In this document: piece by piece, positions 26,466 through 34,549 of the stretch
How the letters are laid out: every line of letters begins with the position of its first letter
Numbering within the stretch: position 1 is the first letter of the stretch
DNA from: Bacteroides sp.
GTDB lineage: Bacteria > Bacteroidota > Bacteroidia > Bacteroidales > Bacteroidaceae
Direction of reading: 5' to 3'
Assembly (NCBI GenBank): GCA_021201335.1
Contig: JAJQFD010000061.1
Coordinates: 1 to 64,000, forward strand
DNA length: 64,000 bases
Position numbers and translations under genes: made by a program
Notes under the pieces: generated by a model
Database searches by the model: none
Told to the model about the DNA's origin: nothing
The model's input: the letters and a program-made list of their open reading frames with translations, nothing else

Positions 26466-27557
26466 ATGAAAAAGTTATTTTATCTGTTTGCTGTTGCAGC
26501 TTTGATCAGCTCTTGTGGTGGAGGAAAAGGCTATAAGGTAACGGGCAAGGTTGAGGGTGCTGTTGACGGAGATACAGTGTTTTTGATGGAGCGTTCAGGC
26601 CGCGAATTCAATAAAGTAGACAGTGTTGTCATTAAAAAAGGAACCTTTACTTTTACTGGAAATCAGGAAACTCCGGTAAATCGTTTTATTGTATATGCCG
26701 CAGATGAAAACCCGATGTTTGTTGATTTCTTCCTTGAAAATGGGAACATTGATGTAACCTTAGGAGCAGAAAACGATAAAGTAATTGGTACACCGATAAA
26801 TGATGCTTATCAGGATTTCAGGGAAAAAATGAAAGAAAATAGTTTTAAGCAGAGAGATATTTACCAATCAATGGCTGAACCTGAACTTACAGATGCACAA
26901 AAAGCAACCAAAGCTGAAGAACTCCAGTCAGCTGAAACAGAAATGGTGGAAATTATAAAAAATACTATCAACAATAATATCTCTTCTCCCCTTGGTGAAT
27001 ATTTGTTAGCTATGTTCAATCCTTATATGGATTTTAATGAAGTGGGCGAACTACTGGCTAAACTTCCTGCTGAAGCACAAGCAAAACCGGATATGGTAAC
27101 TTTAAAAGAACAAGTAGAGATAGGAAAGAGAACTGCTGTTGGCCAGAAATTTACGGATCTCGACTTGAATGATCCTGAGGGTCAACCTGTGAAGCTTTCT
27201 GATTATGCCGGAAAAGGGAAGATTGTTTTGGTAGACTTCTGGGCTAGCTGGTGTGGACCTTGCCGTCGTGAAATGCCCAGACTGGTTGAACTTTATTCAA
27301 AATACAAAAGGAAAGGATTTGAAATTGTAGGTGTTTCTTTAGACAGAGATGCCGCATCCTGGAAAAATGGTATTGAACAATTGAATATAACCTGGCCTCA
27401 GATGTCGGATCTTAAGTACTGGGAATCAGAGGCAGCTAAAACTTACGCCGTTCGTAGCATTCCTCATGTAATACTGCTGGATAAAGATGGTACTATCGTT
27501 TCACGTGGTTTACATGGCGAAGAACTTCAAGCTAAAGTTGAAGAATTAATGAAATAA
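26466..27557 (+). CDS. TlpA-like thiol:disulfide lipoprotein with DUF4369 domain
   Basis: Periplasmic lipoprotein of 363 residues. The signal peptide ends in the lipobox LISSC, followed by GGG. Residues 22-120 form a beta-rich DUF4369-type domain (YKVTGKVEGAVDGDTVFLME, IVYAADENP). A helical linker follows, then a thioredoxin fold (about 220-363) with the redox motif WASWCGPCRREMPRL and the cis-Pro loop VRSIPHVILLDKDG. In this family the protein reduces or isomerises disulfides at the cell envelope. It is a single-gene unit between its own promoter and terminator. The particular substrate is unknown. Confidence 0.93.
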   Translation: MKKLFYLFAVAALISSCGGGKGYKVTGKVEGAVDGDTVFLMERSGREFNKVDSVVIKKGTFTFTGNQETPVNRFIVYAADENPMFVDFFLENGNIDVTLGAENDKVIGTPINDAYQDFREKMKENSFKQRDIYQSMAEPELTDAQKATKAEELQSAETEMVEIIKNTINNNISSPLGEYLLAMFNPYMDFNEVGELLAKLPAEAQAKPDMVTLKEQVEIGKRTAVGQKFTDLDLNDPEGQPVKLSDYAGKGKIVLVDFWASWCGPCRREMPRLVELYSKYKRKGFEIVGVSLDRDAASWKNGIEQLNITWPQMSDLKYWESEAAKTYAVRSIPHVILLDKDGTIVSRGLHGEELQAKVEELMK

Positions 27558-27578
27558 TAATATTCTTAATCATAGCTA

Positions 27579-27617
27579 AAGGGCGCAGATGGATTGAACA
27601 CATCCTCTGCGCTCTTT
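27579..27617 (+). terminator. Terminator of the TlpA-like gene
   Basis: AAAGGGCGCAGA pairs with TCTGCGCTCTTT (one G-T pair), extended by GGAT/ATCC past a bulged base, then TTTTCGTTTT. Confidence 0.85.
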
Positions 27618-28320
27618 TCGTTTTATCAAAAAGTTAATTATTTTATCTTTTTATTTTCATTTTGAATGATATTAATTGTTTTTGCTTACGAGCATAATTT
27701 TCAAAACCCATAAACTAGGAATTAATATCTGTTAAAACAGGGCCTTACTCTCTTATAAAAGGACAGTTTATTGCTTTTAGAATGGTGTTTTCGAAGATTT
27801 CCAGCTAAACTTGCGCTTATATGTACAAAGAGTTGCGCCCGTAAGTACAAAGAGTTGCGCCTGCAAGTATAAAAACTTGCGCCTGCAAGTATTGAAACAA
27901 TTACTGAAAAAGGTCTTTTTTTCTCTGGAAGCAATAAAAATACACTCACTTTTAAATAATCAAAAAGATAAAGAATTTATATGTAAGGTATTGTGTTTCT
28001 TCGGTGATGTATTAATAAACTTTCTTTTTGATAGAATTTTTTCTTTTTATGAGTCTCTATGTGTTTTTAAAAATCGATTTCCTTGTGATTTTTGCTATCA
28101 GTTCCAACAGCACTCCGAAATAACGGATTCTGGACGCCTTTAATTAGCAAAGTGTCATACTGTCAGCTCAATAACCCCTTTATATTTTATCATAATAATG
28201 TATTGAATTGAAAAAGACTTTTAGGTGTGTTTATTGCGAATATTAACTTCTTCTTTTTTAAAACAAATAAACTCTTTTTATTGTTATATATAGGAAAAAT
28301 CAACCTCAAAAAACCACATT
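27618..28320. other. Intergenic region with tandem repeat
   Basis: About 700 bases without a credible gene; the longest open frame (27811-28143 plus) runs through the repeat and is low in typical codons. The 22-bp repeat at 27811-27898 is listed separately. Confidence 0.5.
27811..27898. repeat. 22-bp tandem repeat, four units
   Basis: Four units start at 27811, 27833, 27855 and 27877, an exact 22-base period. Each begins TTGCGC. The middle varies between TTATATGTA, CCGTAAGTA and CTGCAAGTA. The last two units share 16 of their first 16 bases. Two helical turns per unit would put all copies on one DNA face. Confidence 0.85.
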
Positions 28321-28875
28321 ATGAGCAGTATTCTAGAAAAGAATTTTAATCAGACAATGACTGCTATTGCAGATTTAGTAGATGGAGAAGTAGGGCAGAG
28401 TATAGGTAAAACTCCTTTCATTATTGTACAGGTAGCTTATGATGAAGAGAGCTTTCAGTTTCACAGTGCTGCTTTAACTCCCTCGGATGATGGAGTTATT
28501 CCTTCTGAACTGACTACTAATCCTTATTATAATATGGTTCTTGTTGTAGATGACATTGAGGAAGTCTATCCGACTTTTCGGGATAAATATCTTTTCAAAC
28601 TGGCTTACTCTGATATTAGCTTTGCATTATATACTGCTTATCGCAATGCATTAATGAGTGAAAATGGTGAATATACTTTGCATACCTCATTTTTTAAACC
28701 AACTATAGGAGATTCATCCTGGGCTTATAATGATGTTTTGAAATATTCGGATCTGGGTCATTTCGGATGCTGGTTTAATTTCGATAAAGATTATAAGCAG
28801 GTAGATATACAGGCAGACAATGATTTGATTGCTCAATATGCGGAATTAAAACCTGCCAGACGTACGCTTTTATAA
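28321..28875 (+). CDS. Uncharacterised 184-residue protein
   Basis: Not recognised. It is a soluble, acidic protein with many aromatic residues, no signal peptide and no membrane helix. It begins MSSILEKNFNQTMTAIADLV and contains TPFIIVQVAYDEESFQF, YYNMVLVVDDIEEVYPTF and FGCWFNFDKDYKQVDIQ; strands and helices seem to alternate. Codon use looks like that of its neighbours and there is a clear terminator after the stop, so I believe it is expressed. It is single, convergent with the oxidoreductase operon, and nothing nearby suggests a job. The AT-rich 5' region has no exact promoter match. Confidence 0.7.
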   Translation: MSSILEKNFNQTMTAIADLVDGEVGQSIGKTPFIIVQVAYDEESFQFHSAALTPSDDGVIPSELTTNPYYNMVLVVDDIEEVYPTFRDKYLFKLAYSDISFALYTAYRNALMSENGEYTLHTSFFKPTIGDSSWAYNDVLKYSDLGHFGCWFNFDKDYKQVDIQADNDLIAQYAELKPARRTLL

Positions 28876-28880
28876 TTATA

Positions 28881-28913
28881 ATAAAGGTATCCGCATGATG
28901 TGGACACCTTTAT
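28881..28913. terminator. Bidirectional terminator between convergent genes
   Basis: ATAAAGGT pairs with ACCTTTAT, one mismatch, then TCCGCA with TGTGGA (one G-T pair) and a three-base loop. It serves the unknown gene and the oxidoreductase operon. Confidence 0.75.
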
Positions 28914-28920
28914 GGCCATT

Positions 28921-30408
28921 CTATTTGGTAGCTTCAATTATTCCTCTGAAATATCCAATAGATTCTCCTATTCCAATAAAAGGATCCTGCATATTCTTTT
29001 CATGTTCAAGGCTGCAAACACCATCATATCCAACTTCTCTCAGCGCTTTAATGAAAGCTGGGAAATCAATGATCCCTCTTCCTATTTCAACCGAGTAGCC
29101 AGCTTTTGTGTTTCCGGTTACATCTTTGATATGAATATCAAAAACACGGGAATGGTATTTCAGTAAATCATTTACCGGATCTTTTCCGTTTCTAACATCA
29201 TGGCCAATATCCAGACACATACCAATTCTGGGATCCAGGTCTTTTGTATGATTCCATACATCGTCGGCATCAGGATACAATGCAATATCCGGTCCATGAA
29301 GGTGAATGGCATAATGGAAATCGTATTCCTTCACCTTCTGGTCTATATAAGGTAAAAGTTCTACATTAGGCACTCCCACGATAAGTTTTACACCCACTCT
29401 TTTGGCATATTCAAAACCTCTGTCCACTTCTTCTTTTGTTTTCATGTAGATGGGGCCAACTGCATAGCCTGTCACACCATTTTCAGTCAGTTTTTGGTGG
29501 AATTCACGAATCTGCTCATCTGTACTGTTAAAAGGCAGGTGGAAGTCTTTTATGCACAAGTAATGAACATCGGTTTTCTTCATCACTTCTAGTGTCTCGT
29601 TCAGGTTGAATTTAACGAAAGTGTAACCAGCCATACCGATCTTGAATGTATCGTTAAACTCAGGAGGAAGCTGTTCGCTGGAAAGTTCTTTGATTTTAAT
29701 GTTCTTGTATGAAACTTCATCACCATGGTCTTGGAGAAGAATGTGTCCCTGAACATGGTTACCAAAATTAGGCCAGTTAGCATATTTGCTATATGCCACC
29801 AGTGCATCGAATTCTTGTGTATTTCTGATATATTCAAGGATTTTGACTTCATTCAAATAATGCTGAACCTTATCACCATTAACAATAACCATGGCTGTAT
29901 TGAAGCCATTCTTATCAAAATTGTATCCCTTTACTGTTTTATCGGAGGGTATCAGGTCGTATAGAGAACCCAATGTACGGTTACCGTTTACTCCTAATTT
30001 TGCATCGGGATGATTGTCGTCATCTAAGATCTGAAATTCACAACCAATGGCAGAACCTTCTCCCTTATTTAAATCAGGGTCTACGAAATACTTAATACCA
30101 CTGTTTGCCCCTTTGGTGATCTTGAAATCAACTTTCAGAATAAAGTTTTTATATTTTTTTGTAGTGACGATGTCTCCACCGTTTGTGGATTCTTTTCCAT
30201 CATTCGCGTGTACTTTCAAGAGACCATTTTTAATAGACCATCCGTTGGATGGGAATTGGTCGAGCTTTGCTCCCCGCCATCCTTCGGTTGTTTTTCCGTC
30301 CCATAACAAGTTCCAACCGTCTGCTATTTCTTTTGGGGATAAGGTATTATCCTGGGCAAATACATTCGCAGTGATAAATAAGGCTGTAAATAAAAATATT
30401 TTCTTCAT
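28921..30408 (-). CDS. Periplasmic 3-keto-glycoside hydrolase-like (DUF1080) fused to a sugar isomerase-like TIM barrel
   Basis: A 495-residue secreted protein (signal peptide MKKIFLFTALFITANVFAQ). Residues 25-240 are a DUF1080 (3-keto-disaccharide hydrolase) domain: GWNLLWDGKTTEGWRG, SNGWSIKNGLLKVH, FKITKGANSGIKYFV, GCEFQILDDDNHPDA. Residues 250-495 are an AP-endonuclease-2/xylose isomerase-like barrel with VHYLCIKDFHLPF, YDFHYAIHLHGPD, GMCLDIGHDVRNG and DIHIKDVTG, including His, Asp and Glu residues able to bind a metal. DUF1080 proteins act on sugars first oxidised at C3. A fusion of cleavage and epimerase/lyase steps is inferred. Last gene of a five-gene operon. Confidence 0.88.
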   Translation of the reverse strand: MKKIFLFTALFITANVFAQDNTLSPKEIADGWNLLWDGKTTEGWRGAKLDQFPSNGWSIKNGLLKVHANDGKESTNGGDIVTTKKYKNFILKVDFKITKGANSGIKYFVDPDLNKGEGSAIGCEFQILDDDNHPDAKLGVNGNRTLGSLYDLIPSDKTVKGYNFDKNGFNTAMVIVNGDKVQHYLNEVKILEYIRNTQEFDALVAYSKYANWPNFGNHVQGHILLQDHGDEVSYKNIKIKELSSEQLPPEFNDTFKIGMAGYTFVKFNLNETLEVMKKTDVHYLCIKDFHLPFNSTDEQIREFHQKLTENGVTGYAVGPIYMKTKEEVDRGFEYAKRVGVKLIVGVPNVELLPYIDQKVKEYDFHYAIHLHGPDIALYPDADDVWNHTKDLDPRIGMCLDIGHDVRNGKDPVNDLLKYHSRVFDIHIKDVTGNTKAGYSVEIGRGIIDFPAFIKALREVGYDGVCSLEHEKNMQDPFIGIGESIGYFRGIIEATK

Positions 30409-30418
30409 ATTATTCTGG

Positions 30419-31846
30419 TTATAGTTTATAGAATTCTTCCCATCCTTTTCGTGGAGGAATTTGTGTTAGGAATGCGTCGGCAAATGGATTATTGGTAATT
30501 CGTTTGCTGTCTCTGTTGAATTCTAGTTTGGTATTGAATCTCTGAGCCATTACACCTAAAGAAAATACCTGGCTCAAAGGCCCATGTATTTCGAAAGGAG
30601 AGCGGGTCTTTTCTTCACCCATACAAGCCAATAAGAAATTGGCAAAGTGGTTAGAAGGGCTCTTCGGAACTTCCGGGAGTGATGATTCCATCGATTTAGC
30701 TTTCTCTTCGGGTATGATTGAAAGTGTACTTCCGTGAGATCCTCCTTTGAAAATAAGGTCTTTACTATATATAATCTTTCCCGGATTCAACTTGGTGGGT
30801 TGAAGTTTTACTCCAGCTACGGTGGGGATATTAGGATCAATATCGGATGTACCATAACCAGCAGGAACTTCGGGGACATTGTTTACTCCGTCATACCAGA
30901 TGATATCTACTGGGGGCATGTTTCCTCTTTGTGGAAAGCGGAAGAGAATGGTTGAAGCCATAGGGAAGAAGTAATCATTATGCCCTTCTACTTTCAAGGC
31001 TGTAACCTCGTAGGGCAATCCCAGTTCCAGGAATTCGTGAATAGTATCCAGGATATGAGCACCCCAGTCTCCCAGTGCACCCATTCCGAAGTCATACCAG
31101 CAGCGCCATTGTCCGTTGTGGTAGTCTTTGTTGTATTCATGATATTGTGCTGCGCATAACCATGTGTTCCAGTCCAGAGTTCCAGGTATAGGTTGCGCTT
31201 CGGGATATTTATACATGTTAGGATCGAATTTATGCCATCTTCTTTCGCCGTTCATGTGGGCCGTTACAGCGGTAACATCTTTGATTATGCCTGCGTCTTT
31301 CCAAGCTTTGAATTGAAAATAATTGGCTTCGGAATGTCCCTGGTTTCCTACTTGAGTAACTACCTTAGAGTATTTTTTAGCTGCCTGCATCATCAGTTCC
31401 GCTTCGTAGAAGGTGCGGGCCATTGGTTTTTCCACATAAATGTGTTTTCCTAATGCCATAGACATCATACATACAGGGAAGTGTGCATGGTCGGGAATAC
31501 CGGCGCTCACAGCTTCTATTTCATTCCCCATTTTATCGAACATCTCCCGGAAATCCTTGAATCTTTTGGCTTTAGGGAACATAGCCATAATTTCCTGTGT
31601 TTGTGGTGCACCCATATCTACATCGCAAAGTGCAACGATATTGGCGAGACCGGTCTTATGAAAATCTTTGATAATTTCGGCTCCACGGTTTCCGATTCCG
31701 ATACATGCCAGATTTACTTTTCTATTGGCTCCCTTTATATGGGAGTAGCTACTCGCGGCCATCGAGGAAAGTGGATTTAAACTATCCAGAAGTAGTCCAG
31801 CGCTAGCCAGCCCTCCGGCTTTTAAGAATTTTCTTCTTGTGATCAT
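30419..31846 (-). CDS. Tat-exported Gfo/Idh/MocA oxidoreductase (1)
   Basis: A 475-residue NAD(P)-dependent sugar dehydrogenase-like protein. The N-terminus has a twin-arginine signal (TRRKFLKAGGLASAGLLL), so it should be folded in the cytoplasm with bound cofactor and then exported. The Rossmann motif GIGNRGAEI follows NLACI (about residues 48-58), and VEKPMARTFYEAELM is the family EKP motif. The C-terminal part has the Bacteroidetes-type extension. Probably oxidises a hydroxyl of a sugar or glycoside, making the keto form used by the DUF1080 gene 10 bases downstream. The substrate is not known. Relatives have been called GH109-like, so glycosidase action by transient oxidation is an alternative. 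Confidence 0.88.
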   Translation of the reverse strand: MITRRKFLKAGGLASAGLLLDSLNPLSSMAASSYSHIKGANRKVNLACIGIGNRGAEIIKDFHKTGLANIVALCDVDMGAPQTQEIMAMFPKAKRFKDFREMFDKMGNEIEAVSAGIPDHAHFPVCMMSMALGKHIYVEKPMARTFYEAELMMQAAKKYSKVVTQVGNQGHSEANYFQFKAWKDAGIIKDVTAVTAHMNGERRWHKFDPNMYKYPEAQPIPGTLDWNTWLCAAQYHEYNKDYHNGQWRCWYDFGMGALGDWGAHILDTIHEFLELGLPYEVTALKVEGHNDYFFPMASTILFRFPQRGNMPPVDIIWYDGVNNVPEVPAGYGTSDIDPNIPTVAGVKLQPTKLNPGKIIYSKDLIFKGGSHGSTLSIIPEEKAKSMESSLPEVPKSPSNHFANFLLACMGEEKTRSPFEIHGPLSQVFSLGVMAQRFNTKLEFNRDSKRITNNPFADAFLTQIPPRKGWEEFYKL

Positions 31847-31866
31847 GGTGTATGATTATAATTAGG

Positions 31867-32667
31867 TTAAAGAATATATGGTACATTAAATTTTTTTACA
31901 AGTTCATCGCGTTTACAGGCTGGTGCAGCAAACAGGGCAGTAGATAACACTTCACCTTCAATGCCACTATCCGTTATGACAGATAATTTCTTTAAACTCT
32001 CGATAAATTGCCCTGTATAGGGGGATATGATGTGTTTGGGCTTGTTGTTTTCATTTCCTGAGGTTGTTAAACATTGATTGCTCAGAGAGCACTCTTTGTT
32101 TGTAATTCCTTCTTTTCCAAGATTGATTTTCCATGCTTTGCCATTGGGATGATTTCCTAAGGCTAGGATTGAACTATTCCCCAGGTTGACTAAAGAGCTT
32201 GCAACTGATTCAGAAATTAATATCTTCCGTATTTGTTCCAATCCATATCCTTTGAGGAACCCGGATAAATCTAGTTTTATCCCTTTCTGCCGAAAGAAAA
32301 TACATTCATCGCTTACTTCCAATTTCTGAAATGTTTGCTTGTTATAATTATCCGACTGTATGGTAATATCAAAATAGCCATCTGTTTTGTGATAGAATTC
32401 TTTGCAAACTCTAATCATTCGATGCAGCTCTTCACTAACCGAAACCGAACCTAAGTCCGCAGAATGATTTACATGGCTCAATTCACTGGAAGGATTAAAA
32501 TAGCTAGCCATTTTCTCTAACCTGTTTAGTTCAGTGTAAATCAGGTTTATGATTTGCTTTAGTTTCGGTTCATCTTCACCACATAATAGTATATCAGCTC
32601 GTGTATGCATGGAGAAGAACCAGGCATATAACACTTTATTTTTATAGAAGAACCCTATTTCCTTCAT
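31867..32667 (-). CDS. ApbE-type FAD:protein FMN transferase
   Basis: A 266-residue ApbE family member. Family segments are present: IKLDLSGFLKGYGLEQI (usual VDLGGIAKGYAVD), ASSLVNLGNSSILALG, KHIISPYTGQFIE (usual HIIDPRTG) and EGEVLSTALFAAP (usual ADALSTAL). The Asp of the last motif is replaced by Glu/Val around the metal site, and no signal peptide is evident (MKEIGFFYKNKVLYAWFFSM is only weakly hydrophobic). It should attach FMN to a Ser or Thr of an exported electron carrier. No such carrier is recognised in the window. It overlaps the small membrane protein gene by four bases. Confidence 0.85.
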   Translation of the reverse strand: MKEIGFFYKNKVLYAWFFSMHTRADILLCGEDEPKLKQIINLIYTELNRLEKMASYFNPSSELSHVNHSADLGSVSVSEELHRMIRVCKEFYHKTDGYFDITIQSDNYNKQTFQKLEVSDECIFFRQKGIKLDLSGFLKGYGLEQIRKILISESVASSLVNLGNSSILALGNHPNGKAWKINLGKEGITNKECSLSNQCLTTSGNENNKPKHIISPYTGQFIESLKKLSVITDSGIEGEVLSTALFAAPACKRDELVKKFNVPYIL

Positions 32668-32897
32668 TTAGAAAAAGCCTTTTTTATTCCGAAGAACACC
32701 AACCGGATAAGAATCCAGATGCCATATAAGATAAGAGAGGCAATCAACACAAATCCCAGGGAAGTCAGCATCTCCCAGGCAGTAGTGTTGTAACGTATAA
32801 TTGCATATATATTTAACAAGTTAGCAATGAGGAAACAAATGATGAAGGAGATCAATTCAGTTTTTTTTCTTTTTGTTGTGATAACTGTATCTTTCAT
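32664..32897 (-). CDS. Small two-helix membrane protein of the oxidoreductase operon
   Basis: A 77-residue protein with two membrane helices (about 17-35 and 45-70) and a basic C-terminus (GIKKAFSK). It has no His pair for haem, no Cys and no visible D-x-T/S-x-A-T flavinylation motif. It overlaps ApbE by four bases and starts one base after the upstream gene ends, so it is tightly coupled to both. I do not recognise the family. Given the ApbE partner, it could be a quinone- or flavin-linked membrane partner, but that is a guess. Confidence 0.75.
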   Translation of the reverse strand: MKDTVITTKRKKTELISFIICFLIANLLNIYAIIRYNTTAWEMLTSLGFVLIASLILYGIWILIRLVFFGIKKAFSK

Positions 32898-32898
32898 A

Positions 32899-34176
32899 TT
32901 ATGCCTCCTTTACTATTCTTTTGTGATTCAAATAATCGATTTTATATTTATCAGGGAAGGTCAGGATTTCATTCTTTTGTAAGGCTTCATCACCCCATAA
33001 CGCCAGGACACTGGCATAATAACATTCTTCAGCGATATTCTCGGGTTGTTTTTTAGTGATTACGGATTCTATAAAAGCATTTACGATCAGGTCGGAGCCG
33101 TCGCCGCTAGGTTGCTTACCAAGAATGAACTCACCTTTTTGTTCCTTTCCGGTTTCCGGTGCCCAGCTTGTGCCTGCCATGGGTAGTGAATCGAATATAT
33201 TGCTCTCAATTTCATTGATCATTTGAATGAAAGCCGGAGAAGGGGCAACGTTTTCCCAGTAGAACGTTCCTTTTTCCGGGGTAACTGTGCCTAGGTGCCC
33301 GAGTATTTGCTCTTCCAGGCCATTCATTTTGTTGGAGATAACAGATTCGAATGTCATCTTGACTCCATTCTCAAAAACATAGATACAATTGATATTATCA
33401 TATACTCCCCGACCGTCTTTCCAACAGGTAATAGCTCCGTGACCCGTTACTTTTTCGGGTAGGGTACGTAGTGCCCAGCTTCCAATTTGCAACTGATGAC
33501 ATGCCAATTCTGTCATAAGCCCTTTGGAAGATTCCCTGTATAATCTCCAATTGATCAGGCGTTCCAATTCCGGAGACGAAACCTCCCGGCGCCAATCTCC
33601 ATTTCTGAACCAATAAGTACGAATGGCTTCAATATCACCAAACATACCTGAATGGATCATTTCCATAGCCTTGATATAGCGGGGGTCGAAAAGGCGCTGC
33701 TGTCCTCCAAAGAAAATCAATCCGCTTTCTATATGTTTATCGTACATTCTGAGGCATTCTTCGATCGAATAACCTGTGGATTTCTCACAATAGACGTGTT
33801 TCCCAGCGTCATAAGCGTCCATTGTCATTTGGTAGTGCAGGTTAAGTGGAGTGGCTATAAACACTGCATCCACTTCTTTATCTTCAAGTAATTTTCGATA
33901 GTCTGAATAAACTTTTGCTTTAGGGACGAGTTTCAATGCTTCATCAATAGAGGGTTGATAGATATCGCAGATAGCGACAATTTCAGCCTTTTTGTTTTTG
34001 CAAAGGAAGTCCATCAAGAGCCTTCCCCTGGAGCCTGGGCCGATAATACCTATTCGTGCTTTTTCTCCAACAGTGTCATTTCTTTCGGCAAATGCAGATA
34101 ACCATGGAGTAGAGGCCAAAAGTGCTCCAGCCCCTGCCATCCCTATGTTTTTCAGAAAGTCTCTTCTTGTAATCAT
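32899..34176 (-). CDS. Tat-exported Gfo/Idh/MocA oxidoreductase (2)
   Basis: A 425-residue protein with a twin-arginine signal (ITRRDFLKNIGMAGAGALL, cleaved near LSAFA). The dinucleotide motif GIIGPGSRGRLLMDF is at about residues 43-57, VFIATPLNLHYQM and VYCEKSTGYSIEECLRM (EKP-like, here EKS) follow. It is distinct from the second Gfo/Idh gene of the operon, so two different oxidation or epimerisation steps are likely. First gene of the operon. A -7 element (TATATTTG, 34246-34253) lies 70 bases upstream. Confidence 0.88.
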   Translation of the reverse strand: MITRRDFLKNIGMAGAGALLASTPWLSAFAERNDTVGEKARIGIIGPGSRGRLLMDFLCKNKKAEIVAICDIYQPSIDEALKLVPKAKVYSDYRKLLEDKEVDAVFIATPLNLHYQMTMDAYDAGKHVYCEKSTGYSIEECLRMYDKHIESGLIFFGGQQRLFDPRYIKAMEMIHSGMFGDIEAIRTYWFRNGDWRREVSSPELERLINWRLYRESSKGLMTELACHQLQIGSWALRTLPEKVTGHGAITCWKDGRGVYDNINCIYVFENGVKMTFESVISNKMNGLEEQILGHLGTVTPEKGTFYWENVAPSPAFIQMINEIESNIFDSLPMAGTSWAPETGKEQKGEFILGKQPSGDGSDLIVNAFIESVITKKQPENIAEECYYASVLALWGDEALQKNEILTFPDKYKIDYLNHKRIVKEA

Positions 34177-34245
34177 AGCCTTTTCCTAATGATATTATTC
34201 GCAGCAACGCGCCGCAGCAAACATATTCTCTTTTAATACTTTTAG

Positions 34246-34253
34246 CAAATATA
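34246..34253 (-). promoter_or_regulatory. -7 element of the oxidoreductase operon
   Basis: TATATTTG on the minus strand, preceded by no well-placed TTTG. About 70 bases before the first ATG. Confidence 0.5.
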
Positions 34254-34473
34254 AGTCTAGATTATTACCAACTCGATTAATATTTCTATTAATTGTAAGG
34301 GAAAACAGAAAATTAATTAAAAACAGTTTGGGAATGAGGTGTAGGATAACTGGATTTTGCTTAAAGGGAAAAGCATTTATACATTACAAAAAAATTAATT
34401 CTTTCGTATTATAGCCTGAACCATTTATGAGGGAGTGGGTAAAATAGCAAATACCTTGAAGCTGAAACTTTGC

Positions 34474-34528
34474 AGTTGACTAGTCTAGTCCTAAATAAGC
34501 GCTACAGTTTTTATAGTACTAGTCAACT
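34474..34528. repeat. 11-bp perfect inverted repeat spanning 55 bp
   Basis: AGTTGACTAGT (34474-34484) and ACTAGTCAACT (34518-34528) are exact complements, with a 33-base spacer that contains further CTAGTC motifs. It may be a terminator of the metallopeptidase gene (minus strand), or a protein-binding site. Confidence 0.6.
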
Positions 34529-34549
34529 AAATTATTTTTTATGAATAGG

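Larger units (their letters stand above)
34177..34549. other. Intergenic region with promoter and long inverted repeat
   Basis: Holds the -7 element of the oxidoreductase operon (34246-34253, minus strand) and an inverted repeat (34474-34528) behind the metallopeptidase gene. Otherwise featureless and AT-rich. Confidence 0.5.

Noticed and set aside
27811..27898. CRISPR array
   Set aside because: Units are directly adjacent, without unique spacers.
27811..28143. Open frame through the 22-bp repeat
   Set aside because: 22 is not a multiple of three, so the repeat changes frame with each unit; codon use is unlike real genes. The tandem repeat explains it.
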